From the NCBI GenBank assembly GCA_936450465.1, contig OW388302.1, positions 12,239,530 through 12,303,529 of the forward strand: a DNA stretch of 64,000 nt, written 5' to 3'. Under the pieces are notes generated by a model, which saw only the letters and a list, made by a program, of their open reading frames with translations, was not told the DNA's origin and made no database searches. The DNA is from Gibbula magus (Eukaryota; Mollusca; Gastropoda; Trochida; Trochidae). A program made the translations under genes and the position numbers. This document shows positions 30,840 to 43,126 of the stretch, piece after piece (the first letter of the stretch is position 1; each line of letters starts with the position of its first letter).

Positions 30840-31202
30840 TTAAAGGGGCAGTAGAACGTTTTTTGGCTCAAATAAGTTGATGAAATTGTTTTGAAAAATA
30901 ATGTCACTAAAAGTAAAACACCCTTCTCTCTTCAGAAAATCAAGTTATAAAATGAGTTAACAGGGTTCCGTAAAGCTATGGGAATCGTTTTTGCCATTCC
31001 AAATAATAAAATGTGTTCACAATAAAATGGCCGCCATGCAATTTTGGCTTTATACGCAACACCGTTATTACCACTGCGGACAATTGGTTTGTGTAATAAG
31101 ATATTTTACCCTCTAAAGAAAATATAAATGACATAAACCATCATTATAAATGGGAAATTTGAAAAAATAAAATTTTCAAAAAACGTGCTACTGCCCCTTT
31201 AA
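30840..31202. mobile_element. TTAA-type MITE family B2, complete
   Basis: TTAAAGGGGCAGTAGAACG at the left, ACGTGCTACTGCCCCTTTAA at the right. Inside are ACAATAAAATGGCCGCCATG and ACTGCGGACAATTGGTTTG. Non-coding. Confidence 0.88.
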
Positions 31203-31994
31203 AACAACATCCGTTATGGTTGGTTGCACTGAAGTTGACTACACTGTTACCTTTTTCATCTAATGGACTGGTCCAAACAATATAGAGAATGATATTATTC
31301 AGCATAACGTGAATACTATTTTGTATCCATAATCGTCAGTACCCAATACATATTATCAAGCATAAAAACGATTCATGATCTTGTCAGAATCACATAATAT
31401 AATTATGCACACAATGAATAAAAATGGCCTCAGCAACAAATGTTGGTAGCACACATATCATATATCATTCACAACATGGAGAAACTAGCCAAGTTCAGCA
31501 AGATTTGTGTGTCATGCTGAATCCAGGATCTCCAATGGATACTTTTCCCCAGCATGCAGCTTCTCCAACGGATAAAGTCTCCCCGTATGCTGTTCTTGCA
31601 GTAGGTGTGGCCTTGGGGGAAAGCCTGAGGAGGACACTTCTGTGACTTTACGTAGTGTACTGCCTGAAGTCCAGCCATTCTTGGTGTGAGTACTGGCATC
31701 CTGCCTCATGTAAGAATGTCGATTGCTGATTGGTCCACGTGATCGTTAACAAATATCAATAAACTCCGTCATACGGGTTGATAAATCTTCCCGAGGGTGA
31801 TAAATGTGTTACATCCCGCAACATGAATAAAGCATGCATCCACGTCAATCGTTCCATGTCACGTGACACGAGTTAAAGGTCATAGTTTGTCGATCGATCA
31901 GCTGTTTTCTGTCAAAATATTTCTTTGTTTTTTTATGATACATGTATTTTGAGACATGCGGTAAGATAAATACGTTATAACATTCAGTTTGTTC
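31203..31994. other. Intergenic DNA, no recognised gene
   Basis: Short open frames at 31424-31709 on both strands show no family resemblance. Contains several CACGTG E-boxes (for example 31737, 31861). Confidence 0.35.
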
Positions 31995-32075
31995 GGGTGA
32001 CATCGTAATTTATCAGACGTTTTACGGCTCGTTGGATGAACACTTAGACGGGTCTGATAAATTACGATGTCACCC
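31995..32075. repeat. Foldback with 24-bp arms
   Basis: GGGTGACATCGTAATTTATC is mirrored by GATAAATTACGATGTCACCC; loop about 32 bp. Confidence 0.85.
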
Positions 32076-32139
32076 TCCACTAAATGGTATAACTTATATT
32101 ATGCTGGACTAACAGTGTGTAAGTGAGTGAGTAACTCAA

Positions 32140-32337
32140 CAGTCTGATTAAAATCGACGGTTTTCCGTGGATTTAAAATTGCAAAATAGTGCATCTACCG
32201 GGATACGAACTCATATCGGTCGTAGGTTCCACGCCAAAACGACCTTGTTGAGGGGAATCTACAGAACCTGTTCGTATCCCGGTTGATGCATAATTTTCAA
32301 ATTTTATTCCTCGGAACGAGGTCGATTTTAATCAGAC
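32140..32337. mobile_element. Palindromic element family F, complete
   Basis: CAGTCTGATTAAAATCGAC and GTCGATTTTAATCAGACTG are perfect 19-bp inverted ends. Inside are CATCTACCGGGATACGAACT and TGTTCGTATCCCGGTTGATG. This copy defines the family's borders. Confidence 0.88.
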
Positions 32338-32838
32338 TGAGTAACCCAATTGGTATCATGAAGAAAAATTTAACTTTTGAAAGTGTGACCAAGGCCCAAA
32401 AAATAGTATGCAAGTAAAGTTTATTATCAAAAGTCATACATAACGACATAGAGTGAACAAATATGCATGAATATAACAAAACACATATTAATGGAGCATA
32501 CGAAAGCCATATTTGATATACAAAACACAGGATCCGCAACTGTTACTATTTGATTCACTATTCCAATTCTCACTGCACGATTTACGATAATAACTTCAAA
32601 GTGAACTCTCGAATTGTAACAACTTTCCATAATGTAAATGTAGTTAAAAGATGAACACCACAAATTGTTACTTCGATTCGTATGTCACAACAATGTCAAA
32701 AAGGAGTTCCGGTATTCGAATGTAGATTTTCAAATTTCCTGATTTTGATATCTGTTAATTTATTCATTAACTTAAGTACAAAAGAAAGGACACACCTCAG
32801 TTGTCACCTGTGTCATCTTTAGTGTGCTTTACAATTAC

Positions 32839-32951
32839 AAGGGCCCATATTTTCGAAGTTCTCTTAGTGCTAAGATTGTCGTAAGCCAATGTTAATGTAT
32901 GGTACTAACGACTATCTCAGCGCTAAAAGAGCTTCGAAAATATGGGTCCAT
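32839..32951. repeat. Palindromic element family E
   Basis: GGGCCCATATTTTCGAAG mirrored by CTTCGAAAATATGGGTCC, with CTTAGTGCTAAGATTGTCG inside. Confidence 0.85.
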
Positions 32952-33614
32952 GTTCTTTAGTTTTTGATGTCGTACTATAAAATTTAATAGTGCAGGCGTT
33001 TAAATGAAATTTTGAATTCATACATTCTTCCAAAACACAAAACACAACTGTTCATCAACATATAAAATATATTATTTGTGAAAGTCAAGAAATGTGCCTC
33101 ATTCTTCAATCTTCACATATTTATAACTCTTTAAACATGGTAGGAGTCAAGTCATATCTTACCCTTGTCTACATTAAGCAGACATCAATTAAATTCATTC
33201 AAACTACTGCAGATATGTGTTATTGTAATCTTGCCATGATCAATGTACCAATCGAACACCACACAATGTTTTAATCAACATCAGTTTATACTTTTGCATT
33301 TGTCTGTTTTTCGATCAATTAACACGACGTTACTCTTTACGTATCACTTCACTTAACCGATAAATTAAATAATAAATTCAGCAACCGTCAGTACTTCCCA
33401 ACACAATAACGCCATTGATAACGTTTTGACTCTAATAAATAACTCAATATCAATTTAACAGACTGTAGAAGCTTTTAGGCTCTTACTCAGATTGCCTGTT
33501 GAGTCATAGTACTCCTGCTCAGACAAAACGTTTTTAAAACTCTTTATAAATGAATTAAATCAACAACTAGTCTGCATTTGGAGCCAGTTCGGATTAATTG
33601 AACAAGCCCCCCAT
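32952..33614. other. AT-rich DNA, nothing recognised
   Basis: No exon, RNA gene or repeat identified. Confidence 0.4.
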
Positions 33615-33725
33615 CTACTAATGCTTTGTTTCAATGAAGTTCATTAACTCTTGTCTCAATCTCGTAAAGTTCCCGCCATGCTGGATATTGGCAGACGACA
33701 GAAACGATGCAATCTGATTGCAGTC
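33615..33725 (+). repeat. Direct repeat K, left copy
   Basis: TACTAATGCTTTGTTTCAAT, TAACTCTTGTCTCAATC and GACAGAAACGATGCAATCTG recur at 34965-35065 in the same orientation. Confidence 0.7.
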
Positions 33726-34394
33726 GACTACCACGGAAACTTCTGATATCGCGTGTTCAGAACCGTTGCCTATTACAAGCTATGTGAGCCAGATTGACTT
33801 CGCTGTGAGAAGCTTAAACTAGTCTACTTGTACACCTCGTCGGTTTTAATTTGATTATTCATAACAACAACAATTTAATTAAAACACAGACAAGAACTTT
33901 CAGAAAAAATAGAGTTGCATTTCACGAGGCTCGCATTTCAGCCCAACTTGACTCTCAAGTCATAATTAATTCGCATCACTTTCTATCACTAGACAATTTA
34001 ACGTTGCTGCATTTCGCTAACTTTTCTGTGATACCGTAGCAGTGCGCTGTGAACTTCAGATACAGCGCGCTGCCACGCTCACACAGAAAGGTTAACGACT
34101 AGCAGCAAGGTTTAAATTAGCCAGTGATAGAGACGCCGAGGCGACAAGCCCTCATTGTCGCCGATTACACTTTTAAACAACGAAATACGATGATTAACTC
34201 ATATAATAGATAAAAACAAATCCGTTTCTTTTTCTCCTGAAATCTAAACGAAATCAGCGATAATAAAACTTTCCTCTTTACTCGATGCGATTTTCATTAT
34301 GTACCAAGAAAAACATCCTCTTAGCTAAAACCGATACCGCTGCACAAATAACGTCATGTTGTGCAGTTGTGACGTCACATTAAAAAATAAGTGC

Positions 34395-34545
34395 TGTACG
34401 TTCGATAGTTCCAGCCGATGCTCGCAGGTTCCACAGTAATACAAAGCCACAATTGTGCTGCGGGCTTTCTCTCTGCTATAATGCTCATCGCTTGATATAT
34501 AAGCGAAAGGGACTTCAAACCCTTTATTATCCAACATTACCTCAA
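34395..34545 (+). mobile_element. SINE body fragment
   Basis: AGTTCCAGCCGATGCTCGCA with GGTTCCACAGTAATAC and a GCGGGCTTTCTCTCTGC block match the SINE body; head and tail eroded. Confidence 0.7.
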
Positions 34546-34830
34546 AACATTAACCGGAAACTGTTTGCGGATCAATTTCAACATGTTCACTCCCCCCAGA
34601 AGATAGGACAATCCAGACTTTAAACATTTGTCATTAATTTTGTGAAAACCACAAAAATAACTGAAAGAAAGGGCTTAACGAAGGGAGCTGTTTTGAAATG
34701 CTGTTTTTGTTCTTAAACTTAAAGGGAGGTAACTCTTATAGAACAAATCGCTCGAGGACCAAAGGACCCTTTACCAAATAGTTGACCCTCTCCCTGTCTC
34801 GTTACTTTAACAATACTTTACATTGTTTTA

Positions 34831-34960
34831 AAGGCGCTGTAGCACGTTTTTGTTACTGAAATAAAGTGATCTCACGAAAAGGTAAATAAGTGTTACCAAT
34901 GACGAAATAATACTCTTGAGGGTTTAAAACGAGTGTACATTGTTCGGTTAAGTCTAGCCA
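34831..34960. mobile_element. TTAA-type MITE family B, truncated
   Basis: TTAAAGGCGCTGTAGCACG at 34830 begins the end seen also at 44511. It stops after TTCGGTTAAGTC; the other end is missing. Confidence 0.7.
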
Positions 34961-34964
34961 AACT

Positions 34965-35065
34965 AATGCTTTGTTTCATTGATATTCATAAACTCTTGTC
35001 TCAAAGGAAGTTCCAGCCATGTTGGATTTGGCAAACGACAGAAACAGTGCAATCTGATTTTGCAA
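34965..35065 (+). repeat. Direct repeat K, right copy
   Basis: ACTAATGCTTTGTTTCATTG and GACAGAAACAGTGCAATCTG; partner of 33615-33725. Confidence 0.7.
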
Positions 35066-35449
35066 TTTGTGTATGATCCGAGCAAGAGCGAAGGTTAAAC
35101 AAATCACGAGTTGCCAAATGCTAAATGGAACAATGTCGAAGGCAATTTGTTTATTACCCAATTTTTCCATTTGAATCACACAAAAAGTCAACACATTGAC
35201 GCAACTTCCGAGAACCCGCTTCAGTGAGGTCACGATCAATTGTTTATATGACGTCATAGACATGAACTACGATAACTGATACCAACACAGTGATTGTAAG
35301 GTAACAGTGAAACTGGTTATGACTGGTTATGTTTCACGAGTTTTACAGTAAATTACATACTGCGTTCTCCTATTAAATTGTCTCGTTTTATTCCCGGCGT
35401 TACCTTTATATATAACGTTATTGCATTCTCACAAAACATAATATTATAC

Positions 35450-35735
35450 CATTGCATTGTCATATCATATGACGTGGGGAAGTGTGTCATAAGAAAACAA
35501 GGGTGAATGCTTTTGTATTGCTCGAGCAAGAGCGAGGGTTATAAACATATTTGCACGAGATTCGTATGAGTCAAATAGCCCACTTTCGACAATACGACAT
35601 AACGACATTTCGACATTATTACACTCGAAAGTGTGTCATATGACTTTTACGAGACTTGTGGATATGTGTTTAACATTCGCTCTCGCTCGGGCAATACAAA
35701 CATTCACACTCGTTTCGTAAAAGTCATATGACTCA
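35450..35735. repeat. Imperfect palindrome of about 280 bp
   Basis: CTCGAGCAAGAGCGAGGGTT is mirrored by TTCGCTCTCGCTCGGGCAA, and GTGAATGCTTTTGTATTG by CAATACAAACATTCAC. The centre holds CGACAATACGACATAACGAC-type short repeats. Confidence 0.65.
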
Positions 35736-36391
35736 TTGCCTCCGGTAATGACCTCTCTCTCTATATATATAGCATTATAACATTGCCATATAGTTAAAAA
35801 GTATCAATTTGTCACAATATATTATTACACAAGTGTATTGCCACATTGCATTATACCGTTTCATATAGTGCCACATGCAACGTTATTTTTTTTTCAAATA
35901 TTGCCACTTAAGTGAAGCAAAAGTTAAGATAACTAAAAACAAATTCAGAACCACCTGACATACGGAATCCGTCATATTAAATGTTCTATAATGACAAAAA
36001 ATATCACAGACTACTTTTTGCTGCATTCCAAATGCAAGATTATGAAATTTCCATTTAAATTGTTTATAATGTGGATATAAAAGTATCGCCGCCAACTATG
36101 GACAATGAAGTAAGTGTTTGAGCGCCAGTGAATCACAGAAGAGTCGCTGTCCGATGCTTTTGGAACTCTTGTGCTGGGCGGGAGAAACGATTAGCCAATC
36201 TTAGAATAATAAGATTCTAAGACATGTATTTTTCTATGGAAGCGCGGTTTGGCCACAATGGCAAATACTTTTGGTTTTTTTGGTGGCCTTAAGTGGCAGT
36301 TGCAGAGATGTTCAAAGTTTGGATAGGGGTTTGGGGTCACTTATCGAATGAAAAGTAGGGGGTTCACCTTGGGATCCATATAAACAAAAAA
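35736..36391. other. Intergenic DNA, nothing recognised
   Basis: Short TA-rich run at 35760-35770; a 70-codon reverse frame at 35883-36095 shows no family. Confidence 0.35.
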
Positions 36392-36406
36392 GGGGGGGGG
36401 GGGGGG
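36392..36406 (+). repeat. Poly-G run
   Basis: 15 consecutive G, followed shortly by TTCTCGAACCCCCTGAAACC. Confidence 0.9.
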
Positions 36407-36542
36407 TTCTCGAACCCCCTGAAACCTCCTGGTTTCAACATTCAACATGAACAGTCTTGTTACAAAATGACACTAAACGTTGGTCAACTGTGTCATTCCA
36501 TCAGTTATTCTTGACTTCTTGTCGAGGCATCGGTGGCCCAGA

Positions 36543-36543
<1 letters not shown>

Positions 36544-36582
<39 letters not shown>
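36544..36582 (+). repeat. Poly-C run of 39 bases
   Basis: Uninterrupted C from 36544 to 36582 as given. Exact length may be an assembly estimate, since runs like this are hard to sequence. Confidence 0.9.
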
Positions 36583-37382
36583 AGTTGATAAGATGTTAGT
36601 AGAGTAAGTGCTGTCGACAGGTGCCTGTCACTGAGGGTGGGAGTTCGAAAGAATCTTATCCGAAAAAGGTGTTCTATTGCAAATAGTGTTTTTCCAAATA
36701 TATAATGTTATAACGTATACATATCTGACGTGTCGCGAAAGTTCCCGTTTTAACCCTCACACAATTCATAATTTACTTACCCGGTTATCAGCTGTAATTA
36801 TATATCTAAATAAAGCTAGCTGAAATGAATACTTATGGATTCATTATTCATAATCAAATAAATTAAAATTGTTGATAAGTTGATTAAGTGAAATTTAACT
36901 TAGAAGATTTCTACTTGTAAATCCATTTCATATATAAATATATCTATATATATGAACAAATTGAGGAAGATCTCACGTGAAGTAAATGTATATAAACATA
37001 AAATACTTCAGACGACACTTGCTGTGGATATCATTTTAATGATGAAAGTCATCATCATTGATTTATTAAGTAAATTATTAACATTCCCACAACACCATTT
37101 TGGGTTTTGAAAACTGGAAATGCAAAACTGTTTCTTACATTTAGATGACTTTCTCACCAAAACTCACTTCACTCCCAAATCATGTACATTTCCATGAGCA
37201 GAACGTGCAATTTGACGTGCTCGCGCTTTCAGGACTTGACAGCTCAGTATCGGTTCTTACTCCACGTGAGGTTAAGTATGCTTGTACATTTCCACGTGTT
37301 TTCCGTGCTACGCGTCCTCCTCGCTCTCTGAGCTCGCATCACTGGTAACAATGGTAACGCCAGATACATTCAAGCGGCGTGC
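36583..37382. other. AT-rich DNA, nothing recognised
   Basis: No exon or repeat family seen; ends in a slightly more GC-rich stretch around 37200-37340 without motifs I can name. Confidence 0.35.
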
Positions 37383-37912
37383 CATTCTCTTCCCACGGAG
37401 GTTACTCCCTTCAGATTTCCGAACCTATAAACCTCTGTTCTACATCGCTTGAAATCGAGAGCAAAAGGGAGTGTCCTGATTGGTTGCAATTGAATCTAGT
37501 AGTGCAATCAGTGATGCCATTGTAGAAATGACATTTTGCCAATGACACGTTATAATGATAAAATAAACGTAAGATAAACGTTTTCTCGTTTAATGTGTTT
37601 ACTTCGAAATATGCTATTTGAATTTGTGAACACTATTGCTAATAAACATGCTTATAAATAAAGAAGACCAAACCTGAGACAAATACCAAAAATAGTTCAT
37701 TTTATGTTATTTACATAGACATATTCGAAGGACATATGCTTAATGAGCAATTGACTGTATCTTTGAAGTCCTCGGTCGACATTGCCGCTGAAAGATGAGT
37801 TTTCATTGGTTAAAAAGCAGGGATACAATATGAGGTTCCCTTTTTCCCCTCTAGGGAATTTTGCTGGAATTTTAGAAATCCAGGCCATGTAGAACAGAGG
37901 TTAGGATCCGAT
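37383..37912. mobile_element. Repeat family G, inverted copy
   Basis: CATTCTCTTCCCACGGAGG and TTACTCCCTTCAGATTTCC open it. Internal TGTCATTCGAATATGTCTGA-type and GGTTAAAAAGCAGGGATACA blocks run in the opposite order to 15647-16204. Confidence 0.75.
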
Positions 37913-37997
37913 TTTCCGAGGAAACCTCTGAACGATATGAATTCATATCCCAGTAGATGCACTCGGAAAACAGCTCTATTTTAATCAGGACTGTTAG
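37911..37997. mobile_element. Palindromic element family F, fragment
   Basis: GATCCGATTTTCCGAGGAAA, ATCCCAGTAGATGCACTCGG and TATTTTAATCAGGACTG; fused to the right edge of family G. Confidence 0.6.
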
Positions 37998-38925
37998 CAC
38001 ATTTTGCCTCGAAAAGCAAAAGCAATTTTGGTCTTTTCCACCTGAGGAAGATCAGCTCTTTTAATTATCGTCGCAGATTTTGTGTAGACAAATTTTCGAA
38101 ATCTGAGCAATTTTGGTCCTCTCCATCTTCCATACTTGTTATCTTCCGCCTGGAATGCCTGTCTCCGACGGCGGCACAAACCCTTCATTCAAGTGGCTGT
38201 GTATTCTGGTAACCCCACACCGGTTTGAGGTAGAGGTCAGCTTGATAGCAATTCAGGTGAAATAACGACTGCTCCCTTCGCCCAATCGGAACATCTCGTT
38301 TTTTCTTTCGGACCTGCATTGCGTGTGCAACCACACGTACAACTATTGTCCAATTGCCCGCCAAATGAATGCCATTATCTGCAGTTACAAGAATGCCAAT
38401 TCTATCTTGAATTAGACTTGTTGCGGTTCTCGGAGTTTTTTTAAATGGGTGAATGTAGAGCTTGAATTTAAGAACATTCTCAGGAGAATGGAAATGTGAA
38501 ATAAAGATCATATCATATATATCATTGAAACTGACAAATCTGAAAACATGTCAATTACATTTATTTTATACAAAAAACAGTTGTATTTTGGAATAATTTA
38601 GTAAAATTTACTAAACTATTGTGAGTTTCATTTTCATCAGCATCTTCGTTTGGTAGATGTTATTCTACGTAGCTTTAGCAAAATGCACATGATTTTTGTT
38701 TATTGTTACTGTTAGTTAAAAATACTACAATTTTGGTATGATATAATGGATATTCCATGTGGGCACTGACTATACAAAACTGAAAAACTCAAAAGTTCAC
38801 CGTATACAAGTGACTTTAAATTTAAACTTTAATTTAATTTAAACAATTTATACATGTTCATACAAGATGCAGGTATAATTTGACCTGGACAAAATATTGT
38901 TATTATGTGCGCTTTGTTGTAGCAC
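37998..38925. other. Intergenic DNA, nothing recognised
   Basis: A 108-codon reverse frame at 38185-38511 shows no domain, Kozak-like context or splice support. Confidence 0.35.
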
Positions 38926-39046
38926 TGGGCCCACATTCTCGAAAGGTCCGTCGCCCTGTGAACTTCTTAAGCCCAGTCTTATCACATGGGCTACGATCAC
39001 AGTTACGAATTCTTAAGGCTACGAATGTTTCGAGAATAAGGGCCCT
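38926..39046. repeat. Palindromic element family E, diverged
   Basis: GGGCCCACATTCTCGAAAGG mirrored by GTTTCGAGAATAAGGGCCC; middle diverged. Confidence 0.7.
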
Positions 39047-40326
39047 GGTTGTATTGAATTACGTCATTTTCCATTACTAGCTTTGCTGCGTTTCGTTATC
39101 TTTCCTGTGCTAGCATAGCAGTGCGCTTCATCTGAACTTGACGAATGATGGACGACAGAGCAAATTTAACATCTTAGGACTATGAACGTTTCGGGTTGGA
39201 ATCATGCAAGGACCTTCCCTTTTTCGCCTTATATTATTATTTATGGGAGAAATGCTACATTGAAATGTCAGTGCAGTTTTACCCATGCATCGTTTCCGAG
39301 AGTCAATAGAATGGTGTTTCAAAGCTTTCTCTCCCAACTGTAATCGCTGCCGTGCGTGAACATTTGAATTATCCACAAAATATCCGTCAAAATTGTAACG
39401 ATAAGTCTTTGTGTCAACAGAGGTTCACTGCATCATATTAAGTAGTTGTTCCCTAACAGTATCCTGCAGCAAGGAGTCAGAGTGCTCCCCCTTGACTTGT
39501 AACCAACATGGCCACCCTACCTGGTTACCGGGCCTAGTACCGCTTGCGCTACAATGAAGCGTAAGCGGAACGAGGCACAGGAACCAGATTGCATAGCCAT
39601 CATGCTAACAACATGATTTCAATAGAAAGGACTTTTTATCAAGAAGTGCCGAAGTGTCTTTCTTGTATTGTAGTTACAAACTACTACAAAAAAACATTCA
39701 TCCTGCTCCATCATCGTGTTTTATCCGCATGGTTACCACAAATACCCTGATAGAATGAGGGGCATTTGACACGTGTCGCTTACATGGTGATTACACATCG
39801 CTATTAATAGCATGTATATCGTCAACCAATGAAATGTCAGGAAAGTTGATGGTCGCTCATCAGTCCTCTCATCCGGGCACTGTCGATTTATAGTCAGTTC
39901 ATTGGCTGGTTATTTATAGCGCGGTACGACAATAACGCGACCCATTCAATCAGGGGAATTTATGGAGTAATGCGGATGACAATTCCCTGATGGAGCAGAA
40001 ATCAATTCATCCATGGTTTTGGGATAGTTATATCCTCTATTTCCTCAAGAATTGGTACAGATTTCAATACAGTTGCTACATTACTTAGCACTGGCTGTGG
40101 CTACTTTTGCCTTTTCCATTAATTTGTTCAAGAAAAAAGTTAATGATAGGTAAAACTGCAAACACAATATTAATTCGGGCAATTTTTACAAAATAAATGC
40201 CCCAATTGGTCTCAATGGCAGCGACGCCTAGCTATGACGTAACAGGGCTGACAAAGCGCACATAGCACATCGCATTCTCACAGTCGTTCCTAATATAACG
40301 ATCCCAGTGTGAATATTGAAGAAAAA
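39047..40326. other. Intergenic DNA with possible eroded SINE
   Basis: 39235-39370 faintly resembles the SINE body (AATGCTACATTGAAATGTCA, AAAGCTTTCTCTCCCAACTG). 39055-39135 resembles 33985-34075 (GCAGTGCGCTTCATCTGAAC / GCAGTGCGCTGTGAACTTC). No gene seen. Confidence 0.35.
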
Positions 40327-40425
40327 TCGACGGGAAACTGCACGCCGTGTGAACGTGTACGCCAGAGCAATATTCCCACAAGGGAAATGTACGCTCCCCA
40401 ATGCTGGCGGTAACTTTCGTTTTCA
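40327..40425 (-). repeat. Inverted repeat, left arm
   Basis: GTGTGAACGTGTACGCCAGA, GCAATATTCCCACAAGGGAA and ATGTACGCTCCCCAATGCTG are the reverse complement of 43127-43205. The arms lie 2.7 kb apart and enclose the zinc-finger relic. Confidence 0.8.
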
Positions 40426-40996
40426 TCAATCAGTGTTACCTTTTTAATATTACTGATCTTCATAGATACAATTATCCAAAATCCTTCCATGCTGTAAAAT
40501 AGTGGATATCCATAATCTATCATACCAGATTGCAGCTGATTTTATGCCCTGGTTATTTTTCTACGTATGAAAATCTACGACGTCTTGGCCAGGAAATCCG
40601 ACAGTCACTCACAATTTTCCATCCGTGCATAATAATTACACTTTATTTAGAACTGATACTGCAACAGCAAGTTTTAAGGGTATTGATGAGAGTATCTGTA
40701 AAATTTGAAGTCAGTGCGTTTCTGGACTGTGAAGAAAATTACAGATTTTCATCCCGCCACGTGGTCGCGTGGTGTCCGCTTCCAATTCACGCAAGTGTCC
40801 GCTCTCAACTCACGTCATAGCAATTTTGTGTACGCTTCCAAGTAGGTAATTTGAGAACTTTTCGACCGATTAACCGTTCGTAACCCACATATGCGTGTCA
40901 TATTTTTGTTAAATGGACACTTGCTGATGAAAGCTTCGACCACATTGAAGAAATAACCGATAAAGCTGAACCTCCGTTAACTTCAACGCCTCTTAG

Positions 40997-41908
40997 GTCA
41001 AGAGAAGCCGCACATTATGTGGCAATTTTGCTCGTACCTACAGTTCTGTCTCCAATTTAAAGATCTGATGAAATGCATTTTTCTCAAGAATGATAGATTA
41101 TTACCTCTACGTATATTGTATATCGGAATCAATTGAGCATAAAATAGACACATGCAATTGATAATTAAGACGATTTTAATTCACACATTTTAACACTACC
41201 GCAATTAGTGGGGCGATTCATTTTGAAAATGCTCACTGAGGCGTGAATGTGATAAGCTACACACGGGGCCGGCTAGACAGCTACTTCGCCAAGCCTCGTT
41301 AATTAATTAATGATGATTATCACTGTCGCTAAATGAATTTATGAGGTGAATTAACCGCCAAAAAGAAATGTTATTGTCATCTGCGGAATTACCTAGTTGG
41401 ATATCTAAACATTCGATATATGGAAATTTATTGAAGATTTCTTTGTGAAATTAACAATCAAAATGTTGCGAAATTACGACTATCACCGACTAATTATGAC
41501 TATCACCGATAATTAGATTACTCACAGAAGTTATCCCTTCAGGGGCCACACCCCCGCAGACTTTCATTCTGGTCGCCAGGGCTAAATTAGGCGGTTTGTT
41601 TTTTAAAAAGCCGTGTATAAGTAATTAATGGACCGATTTCAGAAATTTAAAATAGAGCAATTGTCAAATTAACATCGCATTTTAATGAATCCGATTTGAC
41701 CATATGTCATTGCATCTATCATTTAAGATCTCACACACGAGAGAAGCACGAGAAGGATGCAACCTATGCTTGTCAGATATGCATGAGCAAGAGTGACTAC
41801 CATGGTCACATGAACACACATGCACAGATAAAACCGTTCAAGTGTACCAACTGCGCTAAACAGTATGTTCGTTCCAGTCGCTGTTTGTTCAATTTGATTC
41901 ACAGAATG
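40997..41908 (+). pseudogene. C2H2 zinc-finger exon relic split by a MITE
   Basis: After the acceptor-like CGCCTCTTAG at 40987-40996 the frame reads RTLCGNFARTYSSVSNLRSH up to the MITE. It resumes after the MITE as THTREKH-like finger end, ATYACQIC, HMNTHAQIKPFKCTNC and on to a GTAAAC donor-like site at 41909. Omitting 41057-41722 restores one finger pattern C-x2-F-x3-Y-x5-L-x2-H-x4-H, in which the second Cys is replaced by Phe. The second finger is about four residues short and the third lacks its His pair. C2H2 fingers bind DNA in transcription factors; this copy cannot fold normally. Host gene unknown; no partner exon was found nearby. Confidence 0.6.
41057..41726. mobile_element. TTAA-type MITE family C inserted in zinc-finger exon
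   Basis: Bounded by TTAA at 41057-41060 and 41723-41726. Inverted ends AGATCTGATGAAATGCATTT / CATTGCATCTATCATTTAA are slightly mutated. Internal blocks match 23733-24406. The insertion point is within a Leu codon of the finger's helix. Confidence 0.85.
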
Positions 41909-42233
41909 GTAAACTATCTACAATTCTGGACATGGCTGTAGGAATTGTGATCTGACATTTTCTGTTTATTTATGTCCAGTGTTTTTGTCACGAAAGGTGG
42001 CAAGTCTCTTGACATGTTTGTTTATTATCCTATAAAAGGACAAATGCTTTTAATTTATTTGTTTTTTAGTTCGTTAAATTATCTCAAAAGAAAACATGCT
42101 TGTTGATTTTCCCCCCGTATATTTCAGAGGTTACCATGAGACCAGAAATATATGGACCTGTCAACTCGTGTTGATATATATGATATCTGAAGACACTTAG
42201 ACGATATTCTCTATTCAGCAATATCTGTTTAAT

Positions 42234-42300
42234 CAAAGGGACCTATCGGGGTATTTTTTGGAAACGAAATTCGAGGGGACATTCCACTTCATGCACTTTT
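42234..42300 (+). mobile_element. Family I end fragment
   Basis: GGGACCTATCGGGGTATTTT and GGAAACGAAATTCGAGGGGA match the start of 30131-30548. Confidence 0.65.
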
Positions 42301-42392
42301 TTTTATCGGCTTCAAGTTCTCGTATTGAATTTAGGGGGACTCAAATGAAGAAAAAAATGCATTAATATATATGTATCAAACTTAATAAGGTG

Positions 42393-42600
42393 AAACCGGG
42401 GCAGGTTTGGTCAGTAAAACTTATTTTTGTTGTAATGTAAGTACATTGACAGAAAATAATTAAAAATTGGTTTACATACTTTCTTTACATCGCAAACTAC
42501 AAATCGGGACTTAAAGTTTCCACAAATATTTTAGCATAATTTCGTAAAATGCGAACGACGAATATTTTAAAATCGACCCAACCTGCCCCGACAGCCACAT
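42393..42600. mobile_element. Small element with inverted ends
   Basis: AAACCGGGGCAGGTTTGGTC at the left mirrors GACCCAACCTGCCCCGACA at the right; inside AT-rich, non-coding. Single copy in the window. Confidence 0.55.
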
Positions 42601-43126
42601 AAACCTCACTCACAGACACATACTATTTAACCCTGTAATTAATTGAGCATTATTAAATGGAAACATGTAATCATTCATTTTTCAATAATAAACTACGCTC
42701 TTGGGAGTGGACACCATGATAAATTGAGAGCGTACACTAAAGAAATGTTGTTTGGTCTTGGAAGTGTACACTGATTTTATGACCATGTAATCTTTAAACC
42801 AGAAATGCTCCTAAACGGTGAACTGTCCAGTCTTTATATTTCGCAGGATTAGTGATAATAGGTCATAGAAAAGTATGTTAGAACTTTAAAACATTTGGAT
42901 CAGTTGGTGTCAGAGTATTTTTGACTGAAATCCGAAATTCACACGTGTAGCACTGACGGCAGTGTCCTAAATGTCCCAGCAGATAACTCTATGCAATGAA
43001 TTGATGTTTGAAAGTTGGTATACGTATAATGTATGGAATGCTCATTAACAGCATGAACTATCTCTGCTTAAAAGTGTATATATCATGAGATATTTAATAA
43101 AATTCTACTAACAACAGACAACACGA

